Assembly: GCA_002433025.1 (NCBI GenBank)
Contig: DJGZ01000083.1
Location: 1-64,000 of the forward strand
Origin: Bacteroidales bacterium UBA5833
GTDB taxonomy: Bacteria > Bacteroidota > Bacteroidia > Bacteroidales > Lentimicrobiaceae
Reading direction: 5' to 3'
Length of the DNA stretch: 64,000 bases
Both the position numbers and the translations under genes were made by a program. The stretch's first letter is position 1. Every line of letters begins with the position of its first letter. Of this stretch, positions 61,462-64,000 are shown one piece after another. The notes under the pieces are model-generated. The model saw only the letters and a list, made by a program, of their open reading frames with translations, ran no database searches and had not been told where the DNA came from.

Positions 61462-62931
61462 TTACCTGCTGTAGTTCGGCGCTTCGCTGGTAATGGTGAT
61501 GTCATGGGGATGGCTTTCGGCAACACCGGCAGCGGTAATTTTAATAAATCTGGCCTGCTGAAGCCGGGCAATATTTTCAGACCCTGTATAACCCATGCCG
61601 GAACGCAACCCGCCTACCAGTTGATGAACCACCTCTGAAAGAGTGCCTTTGAACGGCACACGGCCGACGATACCTTCAGGAACCAGTTTTTTAATGTCGT
61701 CTTCCGTATCCTGGAAATAACGATCCTTTGACCCTTTCTGCATCGCTTCCATTGAACCCATTCCCCTGTATGACTTATACTTGCGTCCTTCGTAGATAAT
61801 GGTTTCCCCGGGCGACTCCTCCACGCCCGCGAATAATCCGCCAGCCATAATGCAGTCGGCGCCGGCCGCAATGGCTTTGGGAATATCGCCGGTGTATCGG
61901 ATCCCGCCATCGGCAATTACCGGAATCCCTGAGCCTTTCAGTTCGGAAGCCACCTGGTAAATGGCAGAAAGCTGCGGAATACCGATGCCCGCTATGATCC
62001 GCGTTGTGCATATGGAACCGGGGCCTATGCCGACCTTGATCCCGGCGATATTCAGTTTTTTGAAATCACGTGCCGCTTCGGCCGTGCCCACATTGCCGAC
62101 GATGAGGTCAACACCGGGAAAATGTTTCCGGAATAATTTCGCGGCATCCATTACCCCTTTGGAATGGCCATGGGCCGTGTCAATCACCACCGCATCAACC
62201 CCGTTGCTTACCAGTGCCTGAACCCTGTCAAGCATATCGTTGGTAACGCCGACAGCCGCGGCTACCCTCAGCCGGCCACGCTCATCCTTGCAGGCATTCG
62301 GCCGCGCCTTGATCTTGATGATATCTTTGTATGTGATCAGGCCTACCAGTTTGAAATCTTTGTCAACTACAGGAAGTTTCTCTATCTTGTACTGCTGAAG
62401 AATATCGGCTGCTTTTTCAAAATCGGTAAATTCAGTGGTTGTGATCAGGTTGCTGCCGGTCATCACTTCTGAAACAGGCCTCCGGGGATTGCGTTCGAAA
62501 CGGAGGTCGCGGTTGGTAACAATCCCGACCAGTTTTCCGGATACGTCAACCACGGGAATTCCCCCGATTCCGTAATCCCGCATAATTGCCAGGGCATCCG
62601 CAACCAGGGCGCCTTCGGTAAGGGTAATCGGATCCAGGATCATCCCGTTTTCGGCACGCTTCACCTTGCGTACTTCGTTTGCCTGATCCTCAATCGTCAT
62701 GTTCTTATGCAACACCCCAATCCCCCCTTCCTGGGCAATGGCGATGGCCATCACGGCATCAGTCACGGTATCCATGGCGGCCGTAACAATGGGGATGTTC
62801 AGTTGAATATTCCGCGAAAACCGGGTGGAAATGTCAACATCGCGCGGCAGAACCTCTGAATAGGCCGGCATCAGCAAAACATCATCAAATGTTAAGCCTT
62901 CGCCCGTAAACTTTTCGTTGATTGCTGACAT
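61462..62931 (-). CDS. guaB: IMP dehydrogenase
   Basis: This 489-residue enzyme oxidises IMP to XMP, the first step to GMP. The barrel start is FTGEGLTFDDVLLMP. Two CBS domains (about 95-215) end in KDIIKIKARPNACKDERGRLRVAAAVG. The catalytic loop IGPGSICTTRIIAGIG (active Cys), the flap region and the K+-site GGIRYTGDIPKAIAAGAD are intact. A longer in-frame start at 63006 would add 25 residues; the -7 box at 62953-62960 excludes it. Its product feeds guanylate kinase, also encoded here. Confidence 0.96.
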   Translation of the reverse strand: MSAINEKFTGEGLTFDDVLLMPAYSEVLPRDVDISTRFSRNIQLNIPIVTAAMDTVTDAVMAIAIAQEGGIGVLHKNMTIEDQANEVRKVKRAENGMILDPITLTEGALVADALAIMRDYGIGGIPVVDVSGKLVGIVTNRDLRFERNPRRPVSEVMTGSNLITTTEFTDFEKAADILQQYKIEKLPVVDKDFKLVGLITYKDIIKIKARPNACKDERGRLRVAAAVGVTNDMLDRVQALVSNGVDAVVIDTAHGHSKGVMDAAKLFRKHFPGVDLIVGNVGTAEAARDFKKLNIAGIKVGIGPGSICTTRIIAGIGIPQLSAIYQVASELKGSGIPVIADGGIRYTGDIPKAIAAGADCIMAGGLFAGVEESPGETIIYEGRKYKSYRGMGSMEAMQKGSKDRYFQDTEDDIKKLVPEGIVGRVPFKGTLSEVVHQLVGGLRSGMGYTGSENIARLQQARFIKITAAGVAESHPHDITITSEAPNYSR

Positions 62932-63281
62932 GTTTTTCCGGATTGGGATGCGCAAAGTTATGAAAAATAGATTTTCAACGGGCCTGACCACCGATGCAGA
63001 TGGCACATAACTGGTTCACTTAATTCAGCATATCCATTTTCAGGAATAGACCAGGACCCGGTAATAAATGAGAGTGTCATAAGTCAATGCCATCAGTAAA
63101 AATCACTTATTATTGATTATCAATTTGATATAAACTCAATTAAAACTAATCAGCATAATATAATCAGCGCTTTTTGCTTTGCATTTGTCCCTGGAAAGCA
63201 TTTACTTTGATTTCGTTTTTATAATGTTAAAAATTCCTAAACTTGTCGTTCCCTGAGAAACTACCATTAATCACACCAATT
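62932..63281. other. Divergent intergenic region between guaB and the CotH-like gene
   Basis: AT-rich spacer with the guaB -7 box on the left and a weak TTTG...TTACTTTG pair (63184-63209) on the right that may drive the downstream gene. No ORF, tRNA or riboswitch pattern was recognised; in particular no guanine/purine aptamer core was apparent. Confidence 0.5.
62953..62960 (-). promoter_or_regulatory. -7 promoter box of guaB
   Basis: The minus strand reads TAACTTTG, matching TAnnTTTG, about 22 nt upstream of the ATG at 62931. Confidence 0.65.
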
Positions 63282-64000
63282 ATGCGGAAAAACTACCTCA
63301 TTCTTTTGCCTTTATGGCTTATTTCATGGTTTTTGAATGCTCAGGTTTTCAATGGTTCAGGTGGAGCGATTCCCGACAACGGCAACCCGGTAGCCTTTCC
63401 CGTTAGCGTTTCGGGCCTGAATCCCTCAATCCTCAGCACTGCACATGGCATTGCCGAGGTCAGGGTAAATATCATCCATCCATACGATGCCGACCTCTAC
63501 ATAGCATTGATATGTCCCGACGGAGCATCGGTGCTGCTTTCGACATCAAATGGCGGCGATGGCGACAATTATATTCAAACCCGTTTCTCCGATACGGCAT
63601 CCATTTCGATTTCAGCCGGATTTCCTCCTTTTACCGGGGTATTCAAACCTCAGGAAATCCTAGGAAACCTTAACAACGGACGTGAAGGAAACGGAACCTG
63701 GCATCTTTACATTCATGACCTTTACCCTTTTGCCGACCAGGGCACCCTGCTGAACTGGAGCATCACCTTTGCCGAAAATGTTACCGGGCCTTTTGTTTTT
63801 GAATCATCTAACCTGCCCATTGTGCTCATTGACACTTACGGACAGGAAATCCCTGACGATCCTAAAATACAGGCAGGAATGAAAATCATAGACAACGGAC
63901 CGGGCGAACGGAATTCCGTAACCGACAACCCTGTCTATGATGGATTTGCCGGTATTGAAATCAGGGGATCCAGCTCGCAGATGTTTCCCAAAAAAAGCTA
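63282..64000 (+). CDS. Partial secreted protein: P-domain followed by CotH-like N-terminus
   Basis: This ORF is open at the window end (239 codons visible). The signal peptide (1-20, ending LNAQ) is followed by a proprotein-convertase P domain (about 21-170, with VNIIHPYDADLYIALICPDG and NGTWHLYIHDLYPFADQGTLLNWSITF). The start of a CotH kinase-like segment follows (SSNLPIVLIDTYGQEIPDDPKI to GIEIRGSSSQMFPKKS). CotH kinases phosphorylate secreted proteins; a T9SS tail is likely but not visible. Confidence 0.78.
   Translation, partial: MRKNYLILLPLWLISWFLNAQVFNGSGGAIPDNGNPVAFPVSVSGLNPSILSTAHGIAEVRVNIIHPYDADLYIALICPDGASVLLSTSNGGDGDNYIQTRFSDTASISISAGFPPFTGVFKPQEILGNLNNGREGNGTWHLYIHDLYPFADQGTLLNWSITFAENVTGPFVFESSNLPIVLIDTYGQEIPDDPKIQAGMKIIDNGPGERNSVTDNPVYDGFAGIEIRGSSSQMFPKKS

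Noticed and set aside
62932..63281. Possible purine riboswitch upstream of guaB
   Set aside because: The -7 box leaves a leader of only about 16 nt, too short for an aptamer.

Overview
The window looks like a chromosomal segment of a Bacteroidetes bacterium, most likely of the Bacteroidales/Marinilabiliales group. The evidence is type IX secretion (T9SS) C-terminal sorting domains on two large secreted proteins, many TAnnTTTG -7 promoter boxes, a eukaryote-like ProRS, a di-heme succinate dehydrogenase/fumarate reductase (FrdCAB), and Bacteroidetes-type DUF4369, GIN-domain and OmpP1/FadL proteins. It is mostly core housekeeping sequence. I saw no prophage, insertion sequence, CRISPR array, restriction or defence cluster, and no rRNA.

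Layout. 1-3.6 kb: tRNA-Lys, a large T9SS leucine-rich-repeat surface protein, tRNA-Pro and tRNA-Thr. 3.6-12 kb: single genes (TerC, glutamine synthetase, flippase-like protein, Hsp20, EamA transporter, phospholipase D, two small unknowns, LytTR regulator). 12.1-15.2 kb: yicC-gmk-cyclase-nadD operon. 15.2-19 kb: alpha/beta hydrolase and two Xaa-Pro aminopeptidases. 19.2-22.6 kb: frdCAB/sdhCAB. 22.7-26.7 kb: giant papain-like T9SS peptidase. 26.8-31.5 kb: holB, ftsB-like, mazG, a PagL-like lipid A deacylase and a GIN lipoprotein. 31.6-36.5 kb: proS, an aromatic-rich repeat lipoprotein and a FadL-type porin. 36.6-40.2 kb: TPR protein, zinc-ribbon protein, Nif3. 40.4-45.3 kb: lpxK, punA, a thioredoxin-like lipoprotein without CXXC, lpxH, ppx. 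45.5-49.4 kb: molybdenum cofactor cluster (moeA, compact moaA, moaC, membrane protein, MOSC-MogA fusion). 49.5-51.5 kb: HD protein, AlkB-like, ZIP transporter. 51.6-55.8 kb: MacB-type permease, adaptor and TolC without an ATPase. 56.1-63 kb: MoxR ATPase, three parvulin/SurA-type folding factors, guaB. 63.3 kb to the end: start of a P-domain/CotH secreted protein, cut by the window edge.

Common themes are envelope biogenesis (lpxK, lpxH, PagL-like, SurA/PpiD-like, FadL-like, TolC), nucleotide metabolism (gmk, punA, guaB, mazG, nadD) and cofactor synthesis. Many genes carry a recognisable -7 box only 12-40 nt upstream of the start codon. I used this to move several starts downstream of the longest ORF (TerC, flippase, EamA, guaB, PagL-like). 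I found no convincing wholly new system. The best leads are the compact MoaA with the MOSC-MogA fusion and an unknown membrane protein, the dockerin-like insertion in the papain-like peptidase, the aromatic/tandem-repeat lipoprotein, the class III cyclase in a nucleotide-metabolism operon, and the Cys-less TlpA-like protein.
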